A DNA stretch of 64,000 nucleotides from Kryptolebias marmoratus (taxonomy: Eukaryota > Chordata > Actinopteri > Cyprinodontiformes > Rivulidae). The notes below the pieces were generated by a model that saw nothing but the letters and a program-made list of their open reading frames with translations, was not told the origin of the DNA and searched no databases. Position numbers and translations under genes: made by a program. Within the stretch, counting starts at the first letter, position 1; every line of letters begins with the position of its first letter. Of the stretch, positions 1 through 10,850 are shown one piece after another. Where the stretch lies: contig NC_051434.1 of the NCBI RefSeq assembly GCF_001649575.2, forward strand, positions 19,958,732 through 20,022,731. Reading direction: 5' to 3'.

Positions 1-1270
1 GTGTCAGTTCGACGTGCGTTACACATAATCTGGCGTCTTCTTCTACGTCTTCTCAGTCACTAACTGAAACTTAGGACCCGAGGCTGCCCCAAGCGCCTGT
101 TGAAAACTAATCTTTTTCAACCCTCGCCTCTCTCTCAGCTAGAACCGTTATCATCAATATTCAGCTAACCATCGACAATGAAACAGTGCTTTTAGTAACT
201 AAACAAAACAAAATATTCATAGGAAGGAGAATAGAATAGTATAATAAAAAAGGGGGGGGGGGTCCTTTGACATAAAGTCCCCAACAACTGGTCCCCCACA
301 TTTGTTTCAAACCAAAGCCTCTTTTACCACTTTGAAACACTGCCTATTTGCATGTTTTAATACCATGGTTCTCAAATTGTGATACAAGTACCACTGGTAA
401 TGCTTATAATCCCCCTAATGGTGCTAATCAATTTTGGCTCAACAATTTATTGTTGAACCAAGCTGAACTATGATGTAAAGGTTAATCCTCAAAGATGAGT
501 TGTTCAAAAAAATTATGAACTTGGCTCTAAAAAGAAACTAGTTGAAGCAAAAGTGTTTTGGAGAACATCCTGAGAACTCTTGTGAAAACTGGAAAGGTCT
601 ATGATTAATGTGCTACTGTATTCTTCAGCAGCTCCAGTAAGGTCTTTTTAGGGCCTGCTGCAACACAGGGAGGAAATATGATTTAATTTATCTTAATTTT
701 GCACTCAGTTCTTGTGAGGAAGAGGAAGAGCAAAGACTGCAGTGTTGTAGTGTGTAGTGCTCACATCTTTAACCAAACACTTTAACCAGGGTTAGGTGTG
801 TTTTTTGTATCTCAATGGTTCCTCCTGAGTACGTCCAGACTGAAACTGTTTGGAGTCAAAAGCATGGCACAGGTCAACCAAGATCATATCTCTTTTGTTT
901 ATCTCTGGTGGAGACTGTTTGAACCAATAAGTTTATTTAGTGATCAAAGTGTCTTTAGATCTGCTGCTAGAATTTCTGAATGCATCTGCAGTTTTAAACC
1001 TTGGGTTCATCCTGTGTTTTGGGCTTTACCAATGGATTCTGCTCACCTAAAGATTGCAGATCCAAGGATGGTCAGGCTACGGTGTGTGTCCCTGAGCCAG
1101 ATAGGTTGTTGAAGGTTAGGATGAAGATCCAGGTTTGGTTTTTTAAGTTAGAATCAGGTATTCAAGTAGATCAGTTTCCTTGTTAATGACAGATATTTGA
1201 TGTGTTTGAAATGTTTCAGTACAAACTTGTAAATTTGTTCTGCTGGCTTTTAATGTCTGTCATAAAGGTG
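1..1270. other. No gene recognised; AT-rich intergenic DNA
   Basis: No ORF here resembles a known protein, and no exon with paired splice sites and good codon structure was seen. The stretch near 370-400 (a run about a transcript-like 'ggttctcaaattgtgatac' phrase) resembles a short repeat seen again near 51300-51450 in the trnau1ap intron. A G-run at 251-262 follows an A-run. Confidence 0.5.
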
Positions 1271-1272
1271 GT

Positions 1273-1740
1273 ACTTCTGTCAGGAACGGTGGGAGGGTGA
1301 GAGGAACCCAGAGCGCATACTCACTACTTAAGAACGAAAGTTTATTTCTAAATTAACTAACAAAACAAAAGGCTGTTGTGGCAGCAAAACAAACTATAAC
1401 AAAAACACAAAAAGGCAAGGCGAAGCGAGGACGGACGAGTAACAGAACATGAACCAAACAGCAGACAACAACCATGGACATACCTGTGACAAAGAACCGG
1501 CAGGGTAGTGGAGAAGATGACCAGGTTTTAAAAGCAGAGGGTAATTATGGGAAGTGGGAACAGGTGAGTGAAAACAGCAGGTGGAGATGGGCATGACAAT
1601 TACAGTGCAGACTGAGGTGAAGAGAATACTGACAGATGTACAAGGAAAAATAAACTTAAACAACCCAAGAAAGCAGAAAAACAAGAACCGAAAACCAAAA
1701 CTAAGAACAAACTCAAAAAATACTAGAAATCATGACAACT
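1273..1740 (-). mobile_element. LTR-like element, copy 1
   Basis: Read on the minus strand this block ends with an AATAAA signal (plus-strand tttatt near 1340) followed by a stretch close to 'gcgctctgggttcctctc' and then a cctgacag terminus. The block at 23060-23550 on the plus strand shares the same order of landmarks: cccatctccacctg, a cactcacctg/tgcccac stretch, a ttaaaac-cagtcat-ttctccact stretch, AATAAA-type signal, then a 'gttctgggttc' stretch and cctgacag. Two diverged copies with the polyadenylation signal near one end suggest solo LTRs or another short retroelement. The family name is not established. Confidence 0.5.
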
Positions 1741-1884
1741 TCAAATACTTTGTGTTTTATAGTTTGAAAACCACTGCTTTATTACATTGCGTATGAAATA
1801 AATAAGTCAACCATTTCTCACTTTAAGAGAAAGCTGAGTCAAATTTGAAGTGATATTCTGTGAAATAGTTACCAATAGTTAGTA

Positions 1885-1932
1885 ACTTAACAGCCATGAC
1901 ATCAGTCATGGAGTGTGGAGAAAGTCTTCTTT
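1885..1932 (+). repeat. Family B repeat, short fragment
   Basis: The stretch with 'gacatcagtcatggagtgtg' and 'gaaaaagtctt'-like continuation matches the start of family B copies at 10490 and 62190. It abuts the LINE fragment that follows. Confidence 0.4.
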
Positions 1933-4140
1933 CAAGCTAGGCCAACTCTTCCAGGAAGATTCCAAGGTATTTCCAGACCAGCTAAGAGACATAGTCTTTC
2001 CAGCATGTCCTGGGTCTTCCCTGGGGACTCCTTCCAGTTGGACATTCCCAGAACACCTCCCTAGAGAGGCACCCAGGGGGCATCCTTACCAGATGCCTGA
2101 ATCACCTTAACTGGCTCTTCTCTATGTGGAGGAGCAGCAGCAACCCACCTTCACTATACAAAATGTTGGTAATGAGCTGCTTGCCCTCCCTCAGCTGCCT
2201 GATGGTTTGCCAGAATCTTCTCGAGTCGATTGAGAGTCTCTATCCAAGGCCTTCTTGAACTCCTCCCACACCTGAGCCTTTGCCTCAGCAACAGCCATGG
2301 CTGCAGCCCACTGGTACACCTCAGCTGCCTCTGGAGTCCTGCCAGCTAACAAGACCTGATAGGACACCTTTTTTTTCAGCTTCATGGCCTCCCTACCCCG
2401 AGGTGTCCACCACTGGGTTCAAGGATGGCCGCCATGAGAGGCACCAGCTACCTTGTGGCCACAGCTCAGAGCAGCTACCTCAGCAGCTGCGGAAAATGGC
2501 CCACTTTGACTCGGTGTCCGCTTCCTTAGCTGGGATGCAGTTAAAGCTTTGCCAGAGATGTGAGTTGAAGATCTTCCTGACAGGTTCTTCTACCAGGCGT
2601 TTCCAGTAAACATTCACGATACGTTTGTCTGGCATCTTCTCCTGCCATTTGATCCAACTCACCACCAGGTGGTGATCAGTTAGCAGCTCTGCTTCTCTCT
2701 TCTCTCAAGTGTCCAAAACATACAGCCTCAGATCAGATGACATGACTACAATGTCTATCATTGATCTGCGGCTGAGGGTGTCCTGGCGCTATGTGCATTT
2801 ATGGACACCCTTATGTTTGAACATGGTGTTTGTTATGGACAAACTGTGACTAGCACAGAAGTCCAATAACAGAACACTAACACTACAGATCCGAGAGGCT
2901 GTTCCTCTTGTCATTACTGTCATGGGCAACAACAAGAAGTCCCCATCAGAATAATAGTCCCTAGCTGGAGCACCTTCCAGCACTCCAGGTAAGGACTCCA
3001 AGAAGGCTGATTATTCTGGACTGCAGTTTGGCTCATAGGCACAAACAGATTTTGTCCCCCCCAGCCAAAGGTGAAGGGAAGCTACCCCCTCATGTACCGG
3101 GGAAAACTCCAAAGCACAGGTGCCAAGTCAGGGGGTCTATAAAAAGCCCCACACCAGCCCAGCACCTCGCACCAGGGGCAACTAAGGTCCAGCCCCTCTC
3201 AAGGACATTGGTTCCAGAACCCAAACTGTGCATGAAGGTGACCCCAACTATATCTAGTCTTTGCTGCCTTTTGTAAATTAAGCAGGACCAGCAAGTTTTT
3301 GAAAACCGCACCAGAACGCCCCCTGGTGGATATTTTTGTTATGTTGCTTGGTGACGGTAAAAAAAGTTGTTAGATCCAAAATGAAGGAATGCAACACCGA
3401 ACAGCTCATGGAATAGCTGACTGTAATCTTTATTTGTTGTGTTTCAGACAAGATTTGTTCGTAAGTATTGCCTTATTGTGAAAATAATAACTGTCTCTTT
3501 GTTTTATGTGACGGTTGTGTAAATAATTTGTATGCCGAAGTCATTTAGGAAATGTTTTTTATTTTAGCTTGCAGCAAGAATGGCTAATTTGCAATGTTCG
3601 TTAGCTAATACTAAGCCTTGTATGTTGCAGTTTACGATGGCCAAAGCCATGGCAGTGGTCAGAGGCCACTCTTCAATAAACAAGTAAAAAGTTTGATTAT
3701 TGGAGCGTCGTTGTCTGGCTGTCTAGCGGCTGAAAAAATCGGAAACTCAGGGCGAGGACAGCACATAGTCAGTACCTCTCAACCTCACCCACAAGTTCAG
3801 GATCCTTCCCCACCAAAGAAGTGACATTCAATGTCCCAAAAGCCAGCTTTAGTAAGCTAGGATCAGACCTCCAAGGCCCCCTCCTTCGGCTGCTGCCCAT
3901 AGCACTATGCACCCGATCCATATGGCCCCTCCTGCAAGTGGTGGGCCCACAGGAAGGCGAACCCATGTAGCTCATCCGGGCTGAGCCCAGCTGGAGCCCA
4001 TGGGTTGAGCCTTGATCACCAGGTGCTTGCCGACAAGCCCCTCCCCCAGGCCTGGCTCCAGAATGGGGCCACAGTAACCCCCATCCAGTCAAGGGACATC
4101 GAGTTCCTTGATGTCTTCTATCCATACAAGTGTATTTGAG
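1913..4140 (-). mobile_element. Non-LTR retrotransposon (LINE) with internal deletion, fragment 1
   Basis: Read on the minus strand, the order is: an AP-endonuclease-like start (about 4125-3772, with the motif FGTLNVTSL...ELVGEVERY), endonuclease continuation (3260-2790, RLDIVGVTFMHSLGSGT...LERGWTL), a post-endonuclease linker (2385-2191, AEAKAQVWEEFKKALD), then a jump straight to the C-terminal tail (about 2150-1913, a degenerate GHAGKTMSLSWSGN region corresponding to RDYVSRLAW in the intact family). The reverse transcriptase core is missing, so this copy carries a large internal deletion as well as stop codons. It is the same LINE family as 20440-21410 and 44980-45335. Clade not resolved. 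A 506-base foreign insert splits the endonuclease (see 3260-3765). Confidence 0.8.
3260..3765. mobile_element. 506-base insert inside the LINE endonuclease, TAGTC target duplication
   Basis: The LINE reading frame breaks after EVERY (minus strand, ending near 3772) and resumes at LDIVG (near 3256). Removing 3260-3765 plus one copy of TAGTC (3255-3259 and 3766-3770) restores a continuous LINE sequence, with one TGA at a former CGA arginine codon. The insert ends are weakly inverted (TTTGCTGCC at the left; TGTGCTGTCC read inward from the right). It has an AATAAA near 3676 but no ORF of note. It may be a non-autonomous DNA transposon or a solo LTR; the family is unknown. Confidence 0.6.
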
Positions 4141-4396
4141 TCACTCTTTGTCTGGTCTGTCACCTAGGACCAATCTGCCTTGGGAGACCCTCGATAGTAT
4201 AGCTCCCAGGATCATTCAGGCACACAAACTCCACCACAATAAGGTAGTGATTTACTGAAGAGTATCTGATGTTATTTAAATACAAATGTTTCAGCCTGAA
4301 ATGGCAAGGTCTGACTGTTTAAGTCCTTTAAGTATGTTTCTTCTCTTTTTAATTCTATTGTTTGTTTTTTCTCTCTTTTTTCACACACCCTTCCAG
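4141..4396. other. No gene recognised
   Basis: Short AT-rich stretch; a pyrimidine-rich run builds up at its right end before the acceptor-like site at 4395-4396. Confidence 0.4.
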
Positions 4397-4680
4397 GTGG
4401 ATCCCAGATGCCCTCTCTCCTTCTTCTGACTTGTGTCTCCGTAACAACATTTTACCTCAGCGGCCCAAGTCACCACATCCAGCTGCCCTGCCTTCACCAG
4501 GATAAACCAGACCTGACCAGGAGGAACGAACCTCAGCCGTAAATGAATTTATCTCCAAATGAGGGAGACAGTCACCAGGACTTTCCCAAGAACTTTTTCA
4601 AAAATTCCCCAACAATCTCCATTTTATTCCATTTTCTGCCAGTAGAGCAACTGCTGGTGTTTTAAATAAAATGAAGTTAG
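4397..4680 (+). other. Possible terminal exon or retrocopy 3' end
   Basis: A strong acceptor-like sequence (pyrimidine run then cacacccttccag) ends at 4396. From 4398 a 35-codon frame runs to TAA at 4503-4505; it begins WIPDALSPSSDLCLRNNIL and is rich in proline and serine. AATAAA lies at 4665-4670, followed 11 bases later by a run of ten A. The acceptor argues for a real last exon of an unseen plus-strand gene; the genomic A-run after the signal argues for a retroposed 3' end. A second frame is also open here, so coding is not proven. I do not recognise the protein. Confidence 0.25.
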
Positions 4681-4690
4681 AAAAAAAAAA

Positions 4691-6335
4691 TCTTTCTAGT
4701 TAAAGTGGGAGCGCAGCATTTTTGGATTTGTTCTCTCTCATTTGCGTTGAGATTAAAAAAATAAAACAAACAAACAAAAAAAAAACTATCAAGGGCATTT
4801 GGTCTTTTAATCTTGAGATTACTAGTACTTTATTTTTCTACAGCTTTTCTTACCATCAAAATTGGTTATTGGTGTCTTGGAAGCCAACATTTTTTTACCA
4901 ACGTGTTGAAAACGGCACATTCCAAGTGATTGGGGGTGAATTTTCTTGGGATCCTTTGTGTTCGGACTGGAGCATCCCTCTCAAATGTTGTTGGTGATTT
5001 TTCTTGTACAGTAAAACTTTATTTTCCCTCTCAATACAAAAAATATTTTTTCAATTTATGTATAAATAGATTAATTTTATCAAAATGGGGGTTTCAGTCA
5101 GGTGGGGTATGACTCGTTTCATCCTATTTAAGCATTTGTGGAGTGATTTTTTTTTTTAAATATTCTTTGACCGTTTTAGCTGTAGTTGTTGTTGTTGTTG
5201 TTGTTGTTGTGCTTGTCTTTCAAAGGGGTTAGGGTTGGACTGTAATTACCTTTATTTATTTTCACCTCTTTATCCAATGTGTGTGTTTTACAGTTTAGGT
5301 TTAGACTCAGCACAGAACTTAATGGTGTTTTATCCGAGGCATCGCTGTGTCAGATACTATTTAGAGTTTTGCTGAATTTCTTTCATCTTTATATTTTCCT
5401 ACCAAAGGGCAGAACACACTCATCCACACAGATAGAGCTCCAATGTGGTTTAATTTGCTTTACTGAATGAAATTGTTGACATGATCTTCCTCTGCTCTGT
5501 TGGTGCACAAAGTGTTGCAAGAGATTAAACAGATCATTGCAGTAAATTACACCAGATTGTTACATAAAGCAACATTAATATGATGCATCTGTTCTGAACT
5601 GAAAAATAATGGTTCAGCCTGGATTTTGTGTTGTTTTTTTCCTCCATCATTTGGGGTTTTATTGTAGTAAAGTGGTAAAATAAGGGACCAGGACATTTCC
5701 ATAACAATAAGGTTTTAACTTTAATGTTTAATGTTTTTCTTTAAGAATGTTTACGGTTTTGCTGTAAAGTTTACAGCTCCAGGTCAATTCACACTTCCAT
5801 CAAGTCGTACTTTTGGTCACCTCATACCCCACATCTTTTGGATACAAATAGGTGCCATCTGCCACTATGTACCCACCCTGGCTGCTGCCCCAAGGCTTGA
5901 AGATTTAATCCACTGAGATTCATTTTGAAATGATTATCAGCAGATTTGGACCAGTTTTTATTATTATTATTATTATTAATCTACATGGTTAGGCCAAAAT
6001 ATTCAGGGTTGGCGCCTCAGATGTCAAAGCACAGCAAAATTCAAATGCTGCTTCATTCAAACCAGGCATTAAGCTCCTAAAATAATAGGACAATTCAATA
6101 TGTTTGCCTGAAAACACAAACAGGTTAGGTATTGCTTTCTCTGTATTTGATACCAGCAGCATCATCTTCAGTACACCTGCACTGCTGATGTACATCATGT
6201 CTGCACGATTACAGGAGTTGGAGAAGTTTCTCCTTTTGCTGCAGGAAGGGGAAAAATCTTTAATCAGCTGTCAGCATAAATAAACAAATAATATCAATAC
6301 AAATTAATACACATCATCATAACTATAACCATGTA
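4691..6335. other. No gene recognised; AT-rich with short satellites
   Basis: Contains (TTG)n near 5184-5210 and (ATT)n near 5958-5978. ORFs are short and unremarkable. No transposon termini were recognised. Confidence 0.45.
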
Positions 6336-6339
6336 ATTC

Positions 6340-7130
6340 AGTTCAGTTTGGTTTATTTATTTAAACCGTGCCAATTCACAAGAAAAGTCATTTCAGGAAA
6401 AAAAACATTTGAAATCATAAATCCAATTCAGATGCAGATTCAAATCCAATTATAGTCAGTTCATTTCTATTATAATGCAATACATTTACATACAGATATG
6501 ATATATGTGTAAAAGATGCCAATTAGTAAAAAGCTTTCTAAGGAAACCGGCAGATTGTGTTTAGCCTTCACTTGGTTGCAGTCTCCCATCCTGAGCAGCA
6601 CATTGGCAACAGTGGAAAGGAACGACTCCCTTTTAACAGGAAGAAACCTCCAGCAGAACCAGGATGAGCAGCTATCTGTTTGAAAGGACAGGAAAGACAC
6701 ACAGACAAACATAAAAGACTTGATCCAGGTTTAGTTTATATGGGGAGAAACACAAAGAAAGACAAATACTAACATGGAGAGCAGGGAGCAGAGATGTGGT
6801 CCATTTGTCCTCCAGCAGCCTATAGTAGCATAACCAAGGGAATATTCAGGAAACCCAAGCCAACCCTAACTATAGGATTGATCAAAAAGGAAAGTCTTGA
6901 GCCTGGTCTTAAAGTAGACAGGGTGTCAGCCTCACAGACAGAAGCTGGAAGTTGGTTCCACCAGCGAGGAGCCTGAGAACTGAAAGCTCTGCCTCCTGTG
7001 CTACTTTTAGAAACTCGAACCACAAGTAAACCTGCAGGCTGAGAGCGAAGTGCTCTGTTAGGAAAATATGGAACAATAAGATCTTTATTATAAGATGGAG
7101 GTTGCAGAAATTTGCTCCTGTTTGATGCTG
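6340..7130 (-). mobile_element. L2-like LINE 3' end
   Basis: On the minus strand the 7023-6820 frame carries TGGRAFSSQAPRWWNQLPASV...ADTLSTLRPG, the typical C-terminal segment of fish L2-type reverse transcriptases (RAFS..AP.LWNQLP..VR.A.TLS.FKS). Downstream (towards 6340) it continues into a tail with the common fish phrase around cctcctgctgg/aggtttcttcctgttaaaa (plus-strand complement at about 6625-6665). Related tails occur at 17575-17670, 19030-19110 and 41835-42150. Confidence 0.7.
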
Positions 7131-7856
7131 TGCGGGGTCACATGAATCTGTTGCTTATTATGATACATGCATGGTTACAAAATGTTTTGAACCTTATTAG
7201 TACAAAATAACAACCGTGAGTATGAGGCAGGGTACGAATTGGCAGAAGTATGAAATGACCAACACAAGCAGTTTGCTAACTTTGTCCCTTATACTAACTG
7301 AATAATTTCACTCTGTTCTGCTTAAAAACTGCCTTGTTTACAGAGCACAAAATAATACCTAAAATTATTTTTAATGTTAGGTTCAAGACACAAAGGTTAA
7401 CACACTGCCCATTTACACTTGTTAGGGTCAGTTTGGTCCTGTTATTGGATTTTCTTTCATTTGACAGTATTTAAAGATGATACTTTTCGTTTTTTGCTCC
7501 ATTCTGTACAGATGTCGATGCATGTTAAGTTGCTTCTTTTCTGTTATTTTTATTGTGGCACTGTCTCTTTGTGAATAAACATTTCTAAATGAGTTCTCTA
7601 TTGCGTACCTTCGATATCACAGGAAAGCGTGTAAAAAGCACCATGCATTAAATAAACAATTTTGCAGTCTTATTTTCTTGTCTGATGAGTGTTCTTACCG
7701 CTGTTATATTTCACTGTTTTATCATTCAAATGCTTGAAAAAAAGCTATTTCTTTCTAAAAAACTAAAGGCACTGTGACAATAATAAGGCCAACCTTTTCT
7801 TTTTTTTCACACCTGCCTCCATAAGAGACAGACAATTATGTAATTGCTTGTGTGTG
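7131..7856. other. No gene recognised
   Basis: AT-rich, short ORFs only. An AATAAA-containing stretch near 7576 has no associated coding sequence. Confidence 0.4.
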
Positions 7857-8106
7857 TTCGTCTGTCTGTTAGCAAAATATGTTATGAATCAGTGGACAGA
7901 TTTTAGCGAATCTCAGAAAGAAATTACTGGATGTACACTTACAACTGTTTATCTTTTGGAGTCAATCCAGTTCAAGATGGCCACTACAACTGATCAACCT
8001 CAGCAAACACAAAAATGGTTACAACTCAGTCAATTTTACAGAAAATGACCTAAAATTTGATGTGGTAAGAGCTGTGAGACATCCCCAACATGTACTCTGA
8101 GCTCCA
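7857..8106 (+). repeat. Family A repeat arm
   Basis: Starts with ctgtctgttagcaaaatat and contains the family's central landmark, ttcaagatggccac (7972 on), then ctcagtcaattttacag and 'actctgagc'. It stops before the family's distal part (the cttcaaggaatgc end). Confidence 0.75.
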
Positions 8107-8521
8107 ACAGTGTCTGTCGTTGGCCCTTGATTTCCATCAGTTTGGACAAAATAAAGCCGTACATTCTTGTGTCATTCACCAAACCTCCTTCATGGAAGTG
8201 TCTGCTGATAGGGGCACGCCTCATCATGGGACACAACAATAGTGATGGTAAAATAGAGATCCGACACTCTGACAAGACAGAAAAGTTTGTGTTTAACGTT
8301 CTGCTTCCTCTCCTTCTTTAACTCTGACAGCAGGACAGAGAAGAATAGCCTGTAAGTACTCCACTATGGGACAGTACTAAAAATAGCAATTGTTAGTCAT
8401 GAACACATACTACCTACTACTGTTGACAAATGTGTCATCTTGTGCAGCTGCCAAAACTCTGAAGGCACGGGGCGGAGGCTCTGGTAATGGTATAAATTCT
8501 ACTTGATATATGTATATATAC
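8107..8521. other. No gene recognised
   Basis: No repeat or exon identified, apart from a short (TA)n stretch at 8503-8519 beside the next element. Confidence 0.35.
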
Positions 8522-8746
8522 CAGGGACGTGCGGTCAGGGGAGGCAGGTGAGGCAGAGCCTCACCTGTCATGACAAGAAAAAAAAAAATCATAACATAAA
8601 ATGAATATTAATATTTGTCCACTGATCTTTATGTATGAGTAATTTTCGAACATTTTTATAGTCTAAATCACATTTTTATAGTCAAAATCGCTGAAATTGC
8701 ATATTTCCTGTTCAAATATGAGGGTGAAACGCGAGGTGCGGCAGCA

Positions 8747-9126
8747 NNNNNNNNNNNNNNNNNNNNNNNNNNNNNNNNNNNNNNNNNNNNNNNNNNNNNN
8801 NNNNNNNNNNNNNNNNNNNNNNNNNNNNNNNNNNNNNNNNNNNNNNNNNNNNNNNNNNNNNNNNNNNNNNNNNNNNNNNNNNNNNNNNNNNNNNNNNNNN
8901 NNNNNNNNNNNNNNNNNNNNNNNNNNNNNNNNNNNNNNNNNNNNNNNNNNNNNNNNNNNNNNNNNNNNNNNNNNNNNNNNNNNNNNNNNNNNNNNNNNNN
9001 NNNNNNNNNNNNNNNNNNNNNNNNNNNNNNNNNNNNNNNNNNNNNNNNNNNNNNNNNNNNNNNNNNNNNNNNNNNNNNNNNNNNNNNNNNNNNNNNNNNN
9101 NNNNNNNNNNNNNNNNNNNNNNNNNN
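8747..9126. other. Assembly gap (380 N)
   Basis: A run of undetermined bases. It is followed at 9127-9197 by GT/GTGA/GA-type simple sequence, a plausible reason for the failed assembly. Confidence 0.99.
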
Positions 9127-9200
9127 GCGTGCGTGCGCGCGCAAGCGTGTGTGAGTGAGTGAGTGAGAGACGGAGAGAGAGAGAGAGAGAGAGAGAGTGT
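9127..9200 (+). repeat. Compound simple repeat (GCGT, GTGA, GA)
   Basis: gcgtgcgtgcgcgc, then gtgagtgagtgag, then about ten GA units. Confidence 0.9.
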
Positions 9201-9325
9201 GTGAAGAACGCTGATGAGATATGAAATAACCAGTAGCCAATTGAATAAGCTACCCTTTTGGCTTTATATATTTGTAAATCTGACTCTCAGTGCCTCACCA
9301 ACCATGAACCTCACCGCACGTCACT

Positions 9326-10490
9326 AATATATACTGTATTTGAAAATTCAATATTTTTATTTCCCTCTGGGATCATTAAAGTCAATATCTATCTGAAAAC
9401 GCTTGGCTACCTTGGTGTGATACTGTTCGATGTAAACTCTCCAAATTGAGATTGTTCAAGAAGCTATCTACAACAGGTAAGATATTAATTGCTCAAAACC
9501 TTTTCAAACAGCCCCACTTTCAATTGAATGTAATCTTCTTAAATCCTATGCGTTTTGCATTTTCAGAAATGTGAAACTTTTTAATTTTATTTACCATTTA
9601 AAACTTGAATTTTATCCATATTTGGTTGAAGAATGGGTGACCAAAACAGCTGGAAACAGTACCCAAAAGCTGATATTTTTCATTTTTACTACTGATGTCA
9701 GGATACTATTTATCCCCTTTCTTGCCTCCTCCACAGCTGGGCTCTCGCCAACCTTCTTCTATCCCAGTTAAATTCAGTGGTTAAAATATCTGCGCCCATA
9801 AAGGCTGCTCAGATTTGTATCCAACTCTTTTCATCTTCTCTCCCTCAGCCGACAGTCCACAGAACATGGTCTTCTGTTTCTGGCAACACAAAGCCAGCCT
9901 GCACCTGTCTGCACAGTGGGCGATTCCCAAAGTGGAAAATCCAACAGGGGGAAGTTAAAGAATGTTGGTTTGTGTGTTTTATGACAAGCTCCTTTTAATA
10001 GATACAGTCAGAGCACTTTTCTGAGCTTGCATAGAGTTTCTTCATACACTGAATGACTCCAGAGGATAAACACATATATTCCTCAGATTCAGTAAAAAGT
10101 TATTCAGTTTTATTATTTGTGCTTTTTTTGTTCTTAGATAGTATTGCCAAGGATGCGTGTGTGTGTGGTGATTTGTTTCTACTCTCCCTGTTGGCAGTGC
10201 AGTATTAACAGATTGTCAGCTTTGGATCCTGCTCCTATCACGCATCATCAGCAGTATGTTTTTTTTTTGCTGCTGTCTTTGGCCAGTAAAAAAAAAAAAA
10301 ATAAAATAAATAAATTAACATTTTGGGACTGGTGATTTACATATCCTGTCCAAATAAATGCATAAAGAATTAAAGATGTCTACGTTGGTGACTGCATGCA
10401 AACTACAGAGCGGTGCTGCAAACCTAAATGTTCATTCATGAGTCCCTTAAAAGCTCAGTGTTCTAAAATTGAGCAAAAGGGCCTATCTTT
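9326..10490. other. No gene recognised
   Basis: Several ORFs of 60-75 codons without recognisable motifs or splice context. An A-run near 10289 and an AATAAA near 10302 are not tied to coding sequence. Confidence 0.4.
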
Positions 10491-10850
10491 TAGTTAGTAC
10501 CTTTCAGTCGTGACATTAGTCAGTACCTTTCAGTCGTGACATTAGTCATGGTGTGTGAAGAAAGAGAAAAAGTCTTTAACCAGGGAAGGCGAATAGCAAA
10601 CCAATCGAGGGAGCATTTTTTTAGGCTTATCAAACAACTCTTCTCAAAACCTGCATGAAAGAAACATTCATTAGCTAATATTAAACCTCTACACTTTAGC
10701 ATGTTGTTTAGCTTGTTGCTGTTTCCTCTACTGAACAACATCCATCTTTCTACATGAATGTATGTGTGGAGCACAAACCGTGTAAATGTCCACCGTTAAA
10801 AGTTGAGTAAACTGATCAGACATGCTGATACATTCAGCAGCCTCTCAACA
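10490..10850 (+). repeat. Family B repeat
   Basis: Shares with 25895-26225, in order: aaacaactctt-ctcaaaa, gaaagaac/aacatt..ttagctaatattaaacctct, tttgttgctgttt(c)ct, gaacaac..catc and tacatgaatgta. It begins with an exact 26-base tandem duplication (10496-10521 and 10522-10547). No coding potential and no clear ends; type unknown. Confidence 0.6.

Larger units (their letters stand above)
8522..9325. mobile_element. TIR element of the GACGTGCGGT type, interrupted by an assembly gap
   Basis: The left end reads agggacgtgcggtcaggg (8523 on). The right end, read inward on the minus strand, reads gtgacgtgcggtgaggtt (from about 9323). The shared GACGTGCGGT in inverted orientation, followed on both sides by gaggc/gtgaggca-rich DNA, indicates a DNA transposon; this end type is widespread in fish. 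A 380-base run of N (8747-9126) hides the centre, so content and length are unknown. Confidence 0.65.

Noticed and set aside
8668..9240. Long ORFs on both strands across the gap
   Set aside because: Open only because N runs contain no stops.
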